Assembly: GCA_013299055.1 (NCBI GenBank)
Contig: JAAFKB010000041.1
Coordinates: 1 to 35,019 of the forward strand
DNA length: 35,019 nt
Direction: 5' to 3'
Origin: Sphaerotilus sp.
GTDB lineage: Bacteria > Pseudomonadota > Gammaproteobacteria > Burkholderiales > Burkholderiaceae_C
The notes under the pieces are model-generated. The model worked only from the letters and a program-made list of their open reading frames with translations, had not been told where the DNA came from and did not search any database. Both the position numbers and the translations under genes were made by a program. This document shows, one piece after another, positions 15,507-23,314 of the stretch (within the stretch, counting starts at the first letter, position 1; each line of letters opens with the position of its first letter).

Positions 15507-15686
15507 TCAGCCGATTCCTGGGGGCTCCCGGCCGCGTGGTCGCCACAGCGGCCGTGGGTGCAGGTGTGTGCGGAGCCGGCCAGAGGTGGCGGCTGACCAG
15601 GGCGGTGCCCACACCGCACCGCCCGACCGCAGCGGAGCGGCCAGGGCAGGGCACAGCAGGAGCAGGAACAGCCGGATGACGCACAT
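15507..15686 (-). CDS. Small secreted Pro/Arg/Trp-rich peptide (tentative)
   Basis: A 59-residue frame starting MCVIRLFLLLLCPALAAP, a convincing signal peptide with a cleavage site after ALA. The mature ~42 residues are rich in Pro, Arg, Trp and Leu (APPW, HPRPLWRPRGREPPG) and cationic. Downstream on the same strand is the hairpin with T-run at 15487-15456. There is no clear Shine-Dalgarno sequence before the ATG at 15686, and no family is recognised. It sits alone between the PAP2 gene and the DUF2868 gene. In GC-rich DNA such frames can arise by chance. Confidence 0.35.
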   Translation of the reverse strand: MCVIRLFLLLLCPALAAPLRSGGAVWAPPWSAATSGRLRTHLHPRPLWRPRGREPPGIG

Positions 15687-15795
15687 GCCGTGAGTGTGGT
15701 GCCGTGTGACACGGGAAATGGCTGGATGAAGCGGCGCTGAACGGCCCATCCTGTCGGATCGGCGTGGGCGTGGGTCTGCACGGTACAGTCGCCGG

Positions 15796-17292
15796 ATGGA
15801 TGAAACGACCGCCCGCCAAGTGCTGCTGGTCCAGGCGTTCGAGACCGCCGGGACCGACCACCCGCTCTGGACCGCCGAGGACCGCCGCTGGGCTACCCGC
15901 GTGGCGCTCGATGGCGCCGACCCTTCTGCCCGCGCCGACCGTTTCGTCGCCACCCGCGCCGACGCTGCCGTGCGCCGCCTGGCCCCGCGCGCCGCGCCGG
16001 TGCAGGCGTGGCTGTCCCACCGCCTCTGGCACCGCCGCTGGGCGGTGGCGGCCTTGCTGCTGGGCGCCGTGCTCGGGTTCGTGGCCGACACCGTGGGGGC
16101 GGGGCAGCGTGTCAACCTGCTGGGCACGGGGGTGTGGGGGCTGGTCGCGTGGAACCTGCTGGTCTATCTGCTGCTGGTGCTGCCGTTGCCGGGGGGCTGG
16201 TTGCGCCGGGGGCTGGCGCGGCGGATGCTGGACTTGCGCGGCCTGCTGCGCGGCGCCCGCCAGGAGCCGGTCTATGACCGCGTCGCCCAGACCTGGGTGG
16301 CCGCCAGTGCGCCACTGTCGCTGGCGCGGGCGGGCGTGCTGATGCACCTGGGCGCTGCGGGGCTGGCGCTGGGGGTGATCGCCGGACTGTACCTGCGCGG
16401 ACTGGGGCTGGATTACCGCGCCGGCTGGGCCAGCACCTTCCTCGATGCGGCGGCCGTGCATCAGGTGCTGGGCGCGCTCTACTGGCCGGCCCAGCAGGCG
16501 CTGCACGGGCTGCAGTGGTCGCCTTTCGTGGTCTCGCCGATCACGCTGCCCGACCTGGCAGGATTCGAGGCGCTGCGGCAAGTCGGCGGCACCCTGCCCG
16601 CGCCGGCCCCCGCCAACAGCGCCGCGCCGTGGATCCACCTGCAGGCGCTGACGCTGGCGCTGTTTGTCGTGGTGCCGCGGCTGCTGCTGGCGGCGCTGGG
16701 CGGGTTGCGGGCGCTGTGGTGGGCCAAGCGGTTTCCGCTGCGCCTGGACGGGGATCCGTATTTCGACGCACTGCGGCGCCAGCAGCGCCGCGAGCAGGCG
16801 CGGGTGACGCTGCTGCCCTATGCGCAGGACGCCGCCACACCCGCCGAACACGAGGCGCTGCGACAGTGGCTGCATCCGCTGCTGGGCGAGGCGATGCAGT
16901 GGCAGGTGATGCCCGTGCGCGCCTACGGCAGCGAGGACGAGGTGGCACTGCAGCAGTCGCTGGTCGGCCGGCCGACGCTGCTGCTGGCGCGATTCGACCT
17001 GTCCGCCACGCCGGAGGCCGAGGTCCACGGCCGCTGGCTGCGCGCCCTGCAGACCGCCACGCGCCAGGCCGGTGCGCCACGCGGGGTGCTGGTGGTCGAG
17101 GAAAGCAGCTTTGTCCAGCGTTTCGGCCAGACCGCGCCCGAGCGCATCGCGCAGCGCCGCGCCGCGTGGCAGGCGCTGGCGACCGATGTGGGCATGGCGC
17201 TGCTGGCGGTGCGCGGCGGGGTGCCGATCGAGCCGACCGCCAGCGCCGTGCGCCAGCAGCTCGATGGCGCCGCGGCCGGAGCCACGGCATGA
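15796..17292 (+). CDS. DUF2868 membrane protein
   Basis: A 498-residue inner-membrane protein of the DUF2868 family. The N-terminal ~75 residues are cytoplasmic ('VLLVQAFETAGTDHPLWTAEDRRWATR'); hydrophobic helices lie at about 81-99, 108-131, 177-200 and 279-302, and a ~190-residue C-terminal cytoplasmic domain follows ('PYAQDAATPAEHEALRQWL', 'VLVVEESSFVQRFG'). Biochemical function is unknown, but the gene is commonly found directly before a DUF3482 GTPase, as here, with an ATGA overlap, so the two probably form a membrane GTPase complex. No Shine-Dalgarno precedes ATG 15796; TACAGT at 15784-15789 ends six bases upstream, as expected for a leaderless transcript, although no -35 box is obvious. 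Confidence 0.88.
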   Translation: MDETTARQVLLVQAFETAGTDHPLWTAEDRRWATRVALDGADPSARADRFVATRADAAVRRLAPRAAPVQAWLSHRLWHRRWAVAALLLGAVLGFVADTVGAGQRVNLLGTGVWGLVAWNLLVYLLLVLPLPGGWLRRGLARRMLDLRGLLRGARQEPVYDRVAQTWVAASAPLSLARAGVLMHLGAAGLALGVIAGLYLRGLGLDYRAGWASTFLDAAAVHQVLGALYWPAQQALHGLQWSPFVVSPITLPDLAGFEALRQVGGTLPAPAPANSAAPWIHLQALTLALFVVVPRLLLAALGGLRALWWAKRFPLRLDGDPYFDALRRQQRREQARVTLLPYAQDAATPAEHEALRQWLHPLLGEAMQWQVMPVRAYGSEDEVALQQSLVGRPTLLLARFDLSATPEAEVHGRWLRALQTATRQAGAPRGVLVVEESSFVQRFGQTAPERIAQRRAAWQALATDVGMALLAVRGGVPIEPTASAVRQQLDGAAAGATA

Positions 17293-18764
17293 GCCGCCGC
17301 GACAACACCCTCGCGCTGAGCCTGGTCTCGCACACCAACATCGGCAAGACGACGCTCGCGCGCACCCTGCTCGGCCGCGACATCGGCACCGTGCGCGATG
17401 CCACCCACGTCACCGACTTCGCCGACGAACACCGCATGGTCGAGACCCCGCAGGGCGAGTCGCTCACGCTGTGGGACACGCCCGGTTTCGGCGACAGCGT
17501 GCGGCTGGCCAGGCGCATGAAGCAGTCCGGCAACCCGGTCGGCTGGCTGCTCACCGAGGTGTGGGACCGCTGGCGCGACCGGGCGTTCTGGGCGAGCCAG
17601 ATGGCGCTGCGCAATGTGCGCGACGAGGCCGACGTGGTGCTCTACCTCGTCAGCGCCGCCGAGTCGCCCGACGCGGCGGGCTATGTGGCACCGGAGATGG
17701 AGTTGCTGGCGTGGACGGGCCTGCCGGTGATCGTGCTGCTCAACCAGCTGGGCGCACCGGGCCAGCCCGCGCAGGAGGCCGCCGAGATCGAACGCTGGCG
17801 CACGCACCTGGCCGGTCACCCGCAGGTGCGTGCCGTGCTGCCGATGGATGCGTTCGCGCGCTGCTGGGTGCAGGAGCTGACGCTGCTGCAGGCGGTCGAG
17901 GCCGCGCTGCCGCCCGAGCGTCAGCCGCTGATGGGCCGGCTGCGCGGGCTCTGGCAGGCGCAGCGGCTGGCCACCTTCGAGGCGTCGATGCGCACGCTGG
18001 CCGAGAGCCTGGCCCGCGTCGCCCACGCCCGCGAGACGGTGCCGGAGGCGGGGTCGCTGCGGTCGGCACTGCGGCAGGTGGGCAGCGCGCTGGGCTTGCG
18101 CCGCGACGAGGCCGATCCGCGCCAGACGGCCCAGGCGGCGCTGCTGGCACGGCTGGACAGCGAGGTGCGCAGCAGCACCAGCGACCTGCTGCACCTGCAC
18201 GCGCTGGAAGGCCAGGCTGCGGCCGAAGACATCCTCGCCCGCGTCGGTGGCCAGTTCGACCGGCGCGAGCGGGTGGGCAGCGGCACGGCGGCGGTGGTCG
18301 GCGGCATGCTGTCGGGTGCGCTCACCGGGCTGGGTGCCGATCTGGCCACGGGCGGACTGACGCTCGGGGGCGGGCTGATCACCGGTGGCGTGCTCGGGGC
18401 GCTGGGGGCGATGGGGCTGGCGCATGGCGTCAACCTCGTGCGCGGGCTGGACGAGTCGTGGCTGGGCTGGCAGCCCGAGGCACTGGATGCGGCGGTCGAG
18501 GCGGCGCTGCTGCGTTACCTGGCGGTGGCGCATTTCGGGCGCGGACGCGGGCAGTGGGCGCAGTCGGAGGCGCCGGTGCAGTGGCGCGCGGTGGTGGGCG
18601 AGGCACTGCAGTCGCAGCGGGCGGCGCTGGACGGGGTGTGGTCGACGCGGCACGTCCAGACGGACACCGACACCACGGCCACCGCGCAGGCCCTGCGCGA
18701 GGTGCTGGAGCGCAGTGCCCGGCAGGTGCTGGGCACGCTGTACCCGCAGGCGCCGATGCCTTAA
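17289..18764 (+). CDS. GTPase with DUF3482 domain
   Basis: A 491-residue Era/TrmE-like GTPase. The P-loop 'SHTNIGKTTL' (about 14-23) supplies the GK[ST] with Lys20, G3 is 'LWDTPGFGDS' with Asp63, and 'NQLG' after 'VIVLLN' stands where NKxD is expected, so guanine specificity may be relaxed. The C-terminal half is DUF3482: a helical region, then a glycine-rich hydrophobic stretch ('GTAAVVGGMLSGALTGLGADLATGG' and following, about 340-390) that could insert in the membrane. It overlaps the DUF2868 gene by ATGA and is therefore coupled to it. The stop codon shares the bases TTAA with that of the convergent glycosyltransferase gene. Cellular role unknown. Confidence 0.9.
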   Translation: MSRRDNTLALSLVSHTNIGKTTLARTLLGRDIGTVRDATHVTDFADEHRMVETPQGESLTLWDTPGFGDSVRLARRMKQSGNPVGWLLTEVWDRWRDRAFWASQMALRNVRDEADVVLYLVSAAESPDAAGYVAPEMELLAWTGLPVIVLLNQLGAPGQPAQEAAEIERWRTHLAGHPQVRAVLPMDAFARCWVQELTLLQAVEAALPPERQPLMGRLRGLWQAQRLATFEASMRTLAESLARVAHARETVPEAGSLRSALRQVGSALGLRRDEADPRQTAQAALLARLDSEVRSSTSDLLHLHALEGQAAAEDILARVGGQFDRRERVGSGTAAVVGGMLSGALTGLGADLATGGLTLGGGLITGGVLGALGAMGLAHGVNLVRGLDESWLGWQPEALDAAVEAALLRYLAVAHFGRGRGQWAQSEAPVQWRAVVGEALQSQRAALDGVWSTRHVQTDTDTTATAQALREVLERSARQVLGTLYPQAPMP

Positions 18765-19831
18765 ACCACCGCCAGATCGCTGCGCGGCACCTGCACTGGC
18801 GAGAGCCCGTGCGCCAGCAGCATCGACGCCCGGAAGCGGTGGTGTCCGTGGTGGTGGCGTGCCCGGGTGCGGGCGGCCTGCCCGAGGTCGTGGCGCAGCG
18901 GTGCGGCCTCGACCAGGCGGGCAATGGCGCTGATCAGGTCGTTGTTGCGGTTGCAGAGATACCCTGACAGCGCATGCACGATCAGCGCCCGGTAGGCCGG
19001 CACCTGGCGGCCCAGACATGGCACGCCGACGGCCATCGCCTCCGCCATGCCGCGCGTGTCCAGGCCGGTGGCGTCCGGGGCGACGTAGACCCAGGCGCCG
19101 CACAGGGCCGCGGCGCGCTCGGCCGCATCCGCGCCGCGCAGCAGCCTGATCTGGGCCGCCTGCAGCATCTGCCGCACCGACGGGCCGGCGTCACCGATCC
19201 AGCCGAAGGTCAGTGCCGGCCGCAACCCGGTCAGCATCACGGCGAGCTGCACGAAGGCCTGGGCGTAGACGAGGTCGTCGGCGCGGCCGGTGGTGACGAT
19301 GAGCGGCGTGTCGGCCTCGGCGCGGGGCGTCTGGAAATAGACCTCGTCGACCGGGTCCGAGAGATCGGCCGGCAGGCCGCGTCCGGCGGTGTCCAGCGCC
19401 TCGACCCGGCTGCGCTGCACGCGGAAGGCCGAGCGGTCGAGCCCGCGCACCAGCCGCGCCACGAGGTCGTCGTTGTCCAGGTGGAAGAACAGCGGCGCCT
19501 GCACCGAGGAGCCGCGCAGCACATGCCGCCCCAGCAGCCCGGCAGGCAGGCCATGCAGGTGCACCGCCAGCGCCACCTCGCTGCCCAGTTCGCCGCGCAG
19601 GGCGTTGGCGGCGCGGCGGATGGCAGGCAGGCCGACGCGGGCCGGTGCGTCCTCGACCAGCCGCACCGCCGTCGGCAGCATCAGCCGGGCCTGCGCGGCG
19701 TCGCGGTGGTCCATCAGCACGAGGCTCTGGGGCAGGCCGGTGTCGGCCAGCGCGAGCACGGTCGGCCACAGCGTCTGTCCCCGGCCGCCCGGTTGCAGGC
19801 GGCTGACGAGGTGGAGCACACGGCTGGTCAT
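18761..19831 (-). CDS. Glycosyltransferase, GT4-like (GT-B fold)
   Basis: A 356-residue cytoplasmic glycosyltransferase. The start 'RVLHLVSRLQPGGRGQTLWPTVLALA' is the glycine-rich beginning of GT-B enzymes. The second half has 'LTFGWIGDAGPSVRQMLQAAQ', 'ERAAALCGAWVYVAPDATGLDTRGMAEAMAVGVPCLGRQVPAYRALI', where the acidic residue pair normally seen as E-x7-E is altered (D...E). The C-terminus holds a histidine-rich ARHHHGHHRFRAS segment. It lies downstream of the initiating sugar transferase on the same strand (46-bp gap), so it probably adds a sugar early in repeat-unit assembly. Donor and linkage are unknown. Its stop shares TTAA with the GTPase gene. Confidence 0.8.
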   Translation of the reverse strand: MTSRVLHLVSRLQPGGRGQTLWPTVLALADTGLPQSLVLMDHRDAAQARLMLPTAVRLVEDAPARVGLPAIRRAANALRGELGSEVALAVHLHGLPAGLLGRHVLRGSSVQAPLFFHLDNDDLVARLVRGLDRSAFRVQRSRVEALDTAGRGLPADLSDPVDEVYFQTPRAEADTPLIVTTGRADDLVYAQAFVQLAVMLTGLRPALTFGWIGDAGPSVRQMLQAAQIRLLRGADAAERAAALCGAWVYVAPDATGLDTRGMAEAMAVGVPCLGRQVPAYRALIVHALSGYLCNRNNDLISAIARLVEAAPLRHDLGQAARTRARHHHGHHRFRASMLLAHGLSPVQVPRSDLAVV

Positions 19832-19877
19832 GGCGGGATCACTTTCACGGTCTCACGGTCTCTCGCGGTGGAGAGGG

Positions 19878-20600
19878 TCAGCGTGCGCCGCTGCCCAGCA
19901 GCACCACACGCAAGGTGTGGACCAGGATGCTCAGGCGCATGCGCACGCTGTGCTTTTCGACAAACACGCGGTCAAGTTCAACCCGTTCGTCGTAGGTCGT
20001 GTCGTTGCGCCCGCTGACCTGCCACAGCCCGGTCATGCCGGGGCGCACGCTCAGGTAGTGCCAGCGCACCTGCCCGTAGCGCGGCAGCTCCGCCAGCGTG
20101 ATCGGCCGCGGCCCCACCAGACTCATCTCGCCGCGCAGCACGTTGAGGAGCTGCGGCAGCTCGTCCAGGCTGGTGCGGCGCAGGAAGTTGCCGATGGGGG
20201 TGATGCGCGGGTCGTCGAGCAGCTTGTGGTCGCGCTCCCATTCGGCGCGGGCGTTGGCGTCCTTTGCCAGCAGATCGCGCAGCATGGCGTCGGAATCGAG
20301 GTACATGCTGCGGAACTTGAGGCAGCGGAAGAGCTTGCCATGCTGGCCGATGCGGTAGTGGCCGAACAGGATGGGCGCGCCGTCCTTGCGCCAGATCAGC
20401 AGGGCCACAAGGAGGAACACCGGGCTGAACACCAGCAGCAGCAAGGCCGCCAGCAGCTGGTCCACCCGCAGGTGCAGCCGCTCCATCACGCGCGAGTGCC
20501 GGGGCTGACGCTCCTCGCGGAAGCGGCGGGCGCCGGCCACGAAGGTGTTCAGAGAGTTCAGATTGGGTGAGTCGGTCGAGTGATCGTGTTTCTTTTTCAT
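19878..20600 (-). CDS. Initiating undecaprenyl-phosphate sugar phosphotransferase
   Basis: A 240-residue monotopic membrane enzyme that transfers a sugar 1-phosphate from a nucleotide sugar to undecaprenyl phosphate, the first step of exopolysaccharide repeat-unit synthesis. One hydrophobic helix (about 48-70) is followed by the catalytic domain: 'GQHGKLFRCLKFRSMYLDSD', 'DPRITPIGNFLRRTSLDELPQL' with the Asp146-Glu147 dyad, 'RGEMSLVGPRP' and 'RPGMTGLWQVSGRND'. It lacks the long multispanning N-terminus of WbaP proteins, so it is the short PglC/WcaJ-C type. I chose ATG 20600, preceded by GGGAAG; ATG 20651 is a longer option. Transcribed divergently from the epsF operon, which implies shared control. 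Confidence 0.92.
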   Translation of the reverse strand: MKKKHDHSTDSPNLNSLNTFVAGARRFREERQPRHSRVMERLHLRVDQLLAALLLLVFSPVFLLVALLIWRKDGAPILFGHYRIGQHGKLFRCLKFRSMYLDSDAMLRDLLAKDANARAEWERDHKLLDDPRITPIGNFLRRTSLDELPQLLNVLRGEMSLVGPRPITLAELPRYGQVRWHYLSVRPGMTGLWQVSGRNDTTYDERVELDRVFVEKHSVRMRLSILVHTLRVVLLGSGAR

Positions 20601-20948
20601 ACAAAGTCTTCCCAATTGATGCGAGCTTGGTCCGAGGGGCAACGCTTTCATGCATTATTCCCGGCTTGTTTCTAGGCCAGATGAAGTGCCATCGGATTTC
20701 ATGGTTCTTCGTGCAATTGACTTCATTTTTGGTGCATTTCAAACGATAAGTCATCATGTGCTGGGAAATCTGCCAGTACTGGATCGTTTTTTCGGCTTCC
20801 GGGTGCATGACCCCTTGCCTGGGTAGGGGTGATGTCGGTGTTCTCCCTCGGCTGAAGGGTGTCTTTCTGGGTTAAGGAAGGCCCAAATTGATGCCGATGA
20901 CCGGACATCCGGATCTTGTAAAGTTACAACTTGTAAACACGAAAACCC
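20601..20948. promoter_or_regulatory. Divergent AT-richer control region of the exopolysaccharide locus
   Basis: These 348 bases contain no gene and are visibly richer in A and T than the flanking coding DNA. Several symmetric elements are present: CCAGTACTGG (20773-20782); ACCCCT/AGGGGT stem (20810-20830), which competes with GGGT/ACCC (20801-20813); CCGGA-CA-TCCGG (20901-20912); TTGTAA-AG-TTACAA (20916-20929), followed by a third TTGTAA at 20931-20936. On the minus strand AATAAT near 20660 may be a -10 box for the sugar transferase. No clear Shine-Dalgarno precedes epsF. I found no match to known cyclic-di-GMP riboswitch cores or to sigma54 spacing. Confidence 0.6.
20810..20830 (+). promoter_or_regulatory. 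Possible competing leader hairpins
   Basis: ACCCCT (20810-20815) can pair with AGGGGT (20825-20830), or its ACCC part can pair with the upstream GGGT (20801-20804). The two stems are mutually exclusive, a layout seen in attenuators. This only matters if transcription of the plus-strand operon starts upstream of 20800, which I cannot show. Confidence 0.25.
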
Positions 20949-22400
20949 ATGTCACTTGCCCGTTTCCTGTTGACGCTGAAGGCGCGCTGGGCCACCGCCG
21001 CACTGGTGCTGGCCACCGTGCTGGCGCTGACCGCGCTGGTCAGCACCCTGCTGCCCAAGCAGTACACCGCCACGTCGATGGTGCTGGTGGACATCAAGTC
21101 GGCGGATCCGCTGGCGGTGTCGCCGCAGCAGCAGGCCGGACAGGCGGCGGCCTACATGGCCACCCAGGTCGATCTGCTGCAGAGCGAGCGGGTGGCCCGC
21201 GCCGTGATGGCCGCCACCAGCATGACACGCGACCCGAACGACGCCGCCCACCAGCTCTGGCGCAGCAAGACCAACGGGCTCGGCGAGTTCGAGGAATGGC
21301 AGGCCGCGCGCATGAAGAAGAAGCTGGAGGTGCGGCCGACCAAGGAGTCCGGGGTCATCTCCATCGCCTATACCGCCGACAGCCGCGAGGCAGCCGCGCA
21401 GATCGCCAATGCCTATGTGCAGGCGTATGTCGACACGAGCCTGGCCCTGCGCGTGGAGCCGGCGCGTACCAGCACCGCCTTCTTCGACGAGCGCGCCACC
21501 CAGCTGCGCACCACGCTGGACGCCGCACAGGCGAAGCTGTCGGAGTTCCAGCGCCAGCATGGCCTGCTGACGATTGGCGGGGCCGAGGAGCGGCTGGACG
21601 TGGAGACGGCGCGGCTGAACGAGCTGTCGTCGCAGCTGGTGGCGCTGCAGGCGCAGACCGGCGAGTCCGGCAGCCGCCAGTCGCAGGCCCGCGCCAACCC
21701 CGAGAAGTCGCCCGAGGTCATCAACCACCCGGTGGTCAGCACGCTCTCGGCCGAGGTGCTGCGCCAGGAGACGCGCCTGAACGAGATGAGCGCCCGCCTG
21801 GGCGACCGCCATCCGTCGATCGTCGAGCAGCGCGCCGCGGTGGCGCAGCTGCGCAGCCAGCTCGCCTCGGAGTCGCGCCGCGTGGCCGCCAGCCTGGGCG
21901 TGAACGACACCGTCAACCAGCAGCGCCTGGAGCAGGTCCGCACCGCCCTGGAGGCCCAGCGCACCAAGGTGCTCGACCTCACGACGCGCCGCGACGAGGC
22001 CCGCGTGCTGCAGAAGGACGTGCAGAACGCGCAGACCGCCTTCGACGCCGTGACTGGCCGCAGCACGCAGAGCGCCACCGAGAGCCAGGCGCGCATGAGC
22101 AACGTGTCGGTGCTCAAGACCGCCGCACCGCCGGCGCTGGCGTCGTCGCCGCAGATGGAGGTGAACCTCGGCGTGGCGGCGCTGCTGGGCTCCGTGCTGG
22201 CGCTGGCGGTGGTGCTGGTGCAGGAGCAGCGCAACCGCCGCCTGCGCTGCGCCGACGACGTGCCGGAGCTGCTCGACCTGCCGCTGCTGGTCGAGATCCC
22301 GGCCCGCCAGCTCGCCGGCAAGGGCAAGGCTCTGTCGCTGCCGCGGCTCGGACGCAACGCACCCAAGCCGGGTGCGTCCACGGGCCGCCTGCCGGCGTGA
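20949..22400 (+). CDS. epsF: Chain-length determinant protein, EpsF/Wzz type
   Basis: A 483-residue inner-membrane co-polymerase that sets exopolysaccharide chain length. 'MSLARFLLTLKARWATAALVLATVLALTALV' carries the first membrane helix (about 16-36) and is followed by 'LPKQYTATSMVLVDIKSADPLAV', the Wzz-type sequence of EpsF proteins. A long periplasmic coiled-coil region (residues ~170-385, many Gln/Glu/Arg/Leu) ends in a proline-rich 'KTAAPPALASSPQ' before the second helix (about 397-417). The C-terminal cytoplasmic tail (~65 residues, basic) probably contacts the kinase. The kinase gene follows after two bases. The start matches EpsF relatives although the Shine-Dalgarno is poor. First gene of the plus-strand operon. 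Confidence 0.88.
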   Translation: MSLARFLLTLKARWATAALVLATVLALTALVSTLLPKQYTATSMVLVDIKSADPLAVSPQQQAGQAAAYMATQVDLLQSERVARAVMAATSMTRDPNDAAHQLWRSKTNGLGEFEEWQAARMKKKLEVRPTKESGVISIAYTADSREAAAQIANAYVQAYVDTSLALRVEPARTSTAFFDERATQLRTTLDAAQAKLSEFQRQHGLLTIGGAEERLDVETARLNELSSQLVALQAQTGESGSRQSQARANPEKSPEVINHPVVSTLSAEVLRQETRLNEMSARLGDRHPSIVEQRAAVAQLRSQLASESRRVAASLGVNDTVNQQRLEQVRTALEAQRTKVLDLTTRRDEARVLQKDVQNAQTAFDAVTGRSTQSATESQARMSNVSVLKTAAPPALASSPQMEVNLGVAALLGSVLALAVVLVQEQRNRRLRCADDVPELLDLPLLVEIPARQLAGKGKALSLPRLGRNAPKPGASTGRLPA

Positions 22401-22402
22401 CC

Positions 22403-23305
22403 ATGCACATGAAACGCGACTTCGAACTCAGTCGGGTCTCCCCGATGGACGAGGCCGGCTTCACCGTCGAGCCGCAGCACACGCTGAGCCTGGGCGACAT
22501 CCTGCGCCGGCAGTGCCAGCTGGGGGACGCCGAGGTGGCGCGCATCATGGCGCTGCAGGCCGAGCGCGGGCTGCGCTTCGGCGATGCCGCCGTGGCGCTG
22601 CGTCTGGTGCAGCCCAGCGACGTGACGCAGGCGCTGGCGCGGCAGTTCAGCTACGCCTGCACCACCACCGAGGTCGCCCCGCACCTGGCTGAGCTGGTCA
22701 CGGCCGTCGACCCGCAGGGCGAGCGCGCCGAGGTCTACCGCGACCTGCGCGCCCAGATCATGCTGCGCCCCGGCGGTGCGGAGCCGGCCGCATTGGCCGT
22801 GGTCAGCCCGGCGCCAGGCGATGGCCGCACCCACATCGCCGCCAACCTGGCCGTGGCGTTCAGCCAGATGGGCCAGCGCACGGTGCTGGTGGACGCCAAC
22901 CTGCGCGCACCCAGGCTGCACACGCTGTTCGACCTGCCGGCGCGGCCGGGGCTGACCGCCATCCTCGCCGACCGGCAGGTGGCGGGCGAGCTGGACCGCA
23001 TCGACGTGCTGCCCAACCTGCATGTGCTGCAGGTGGGTGCGGCGCCGCCGAATCCGCAGGAACTGGTGCAGCGCGAGACCTTCCGCACCCTGCTGCGCGA
23101 GCTGACGCGCAAGTTCGACCGCGTCATCGTCGACACCCCGGCGGCCCACGGCACGGCCGACGCCCGCGTGATCGCCACCGCCTGCGCCCAGGCGCTGGTC
23201 GTCGGCCGGCGGGACCACAGCACGGCGACCCAGCTGCGCGAACTGGTCGGCGGACTGCGGGCGCAGCGGGTCGATCTGGTCGGCGTGGTCATGAATGTCT
23301 GCTGA
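22403..23305 (+). CDS. epsG: EpsG-type chain-length determinant tyrosine kinase
   Basis: A 300-residue cytoplasmic BY-kinase-like protein that partners EpsF. The N-terminal part holds two 24-residue repeats (29-52 and 58-81) separated by five residues, each with an [S/R]-[L/F]-G start and Gln end, resembling MshEN domains. The kinase domain has Walker A 'SPAPGDGRTH' (135-144; Arg142 where Lys is usual), Walker A' 'VLVDANLR' (161-168) and Walker B 'VIVDTP' (241-246). There is no C-terminal tyrosine cluster; the protein ends VVMNVC. Hence autophosphorylation of the classical type is doubtful, and it may act as an ATP-binding regulator. ATG 22403 follows the epsF stop by two bases; Met at 22409 is an alternative. 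Confidence 0.87.
   Translation: MHMKRDFELSRVSPMDEAGFTVEPQHTLSLGDILRRQCQLGDAEVARIMALQAERGLRFGDAAVALRLVQPSDVTQALARQFSYACTTTEVAPHLAELVTAVDPQGERAEVYRDLRAQIMLRPGGAEPAALAVVSPAPGDGRTHIAANLAVAFSQMGQRTVLVDANLRAPRLHTLFDLPARPGLTAILADRQVAGELDRIDVLPNLHVLQVGAAPPNPQELVQRETFRTLLRELTRKFDRVIVDTPAAHGTADARVIATACAQALVVGRRDHSTATQLRELVGGLRAQRVDLVGVVMNVC
22487..22645 (+). other. MshEN-like tandem 24-5-24 repeat encoded in epsG
   Basis: Codons for residues 29-81. Repeat I begins SLGDILRRQC and ends ALQ; the spacer is AERGL; repeat II begins RFGDAAVALR and ends LARQ. Lengths 24, 5 and 24 are those described for cyclic-di-GMP-binding MshEN domains. Repeat I has Ser in place of the initial Arg. Confidence 0.6.
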
Positions 23306-23314
23306 TGTCCGCTG

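Noticed and set aside
15413-15679. Plus-strand 88-codon frame in the gap before DUF2868
   Set aside because: Gly/Ala/Arg-rich translation without ribosome-binding site or motif; it crosses the palindromes and opposes the better-supported minus-strand signal-peptide frame.
18761-18764. Shared TTAA stop codons of two convergent genes treated as a special signal
   Set aside because: TTAA is self-complementary, so convergent genes can share it by tight packing; no further structure is present.
16923-19103. Long minus-strand open frame opposite the DUF3482 GTPase
   Set aside because: No domain-like sequence; the P-loop and DTPG motifs of the plus frame are unambiguous.
20652-20720. Possible sigma54 promoter (TGGCAC...) on the minus strand upstream of the sugar transferase
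   Set aside because: The GG and GC dinucleotides do not have the required ten-base spacing; the -12 part reads GG rather than GC at the right place.
20730-20948. Cyclic-di-GMP riboswitch in the epsF leader
   Set aside because: The expected conserved core sequences of GEMM-type riboswitches are not present; only simple stems can be drawn.
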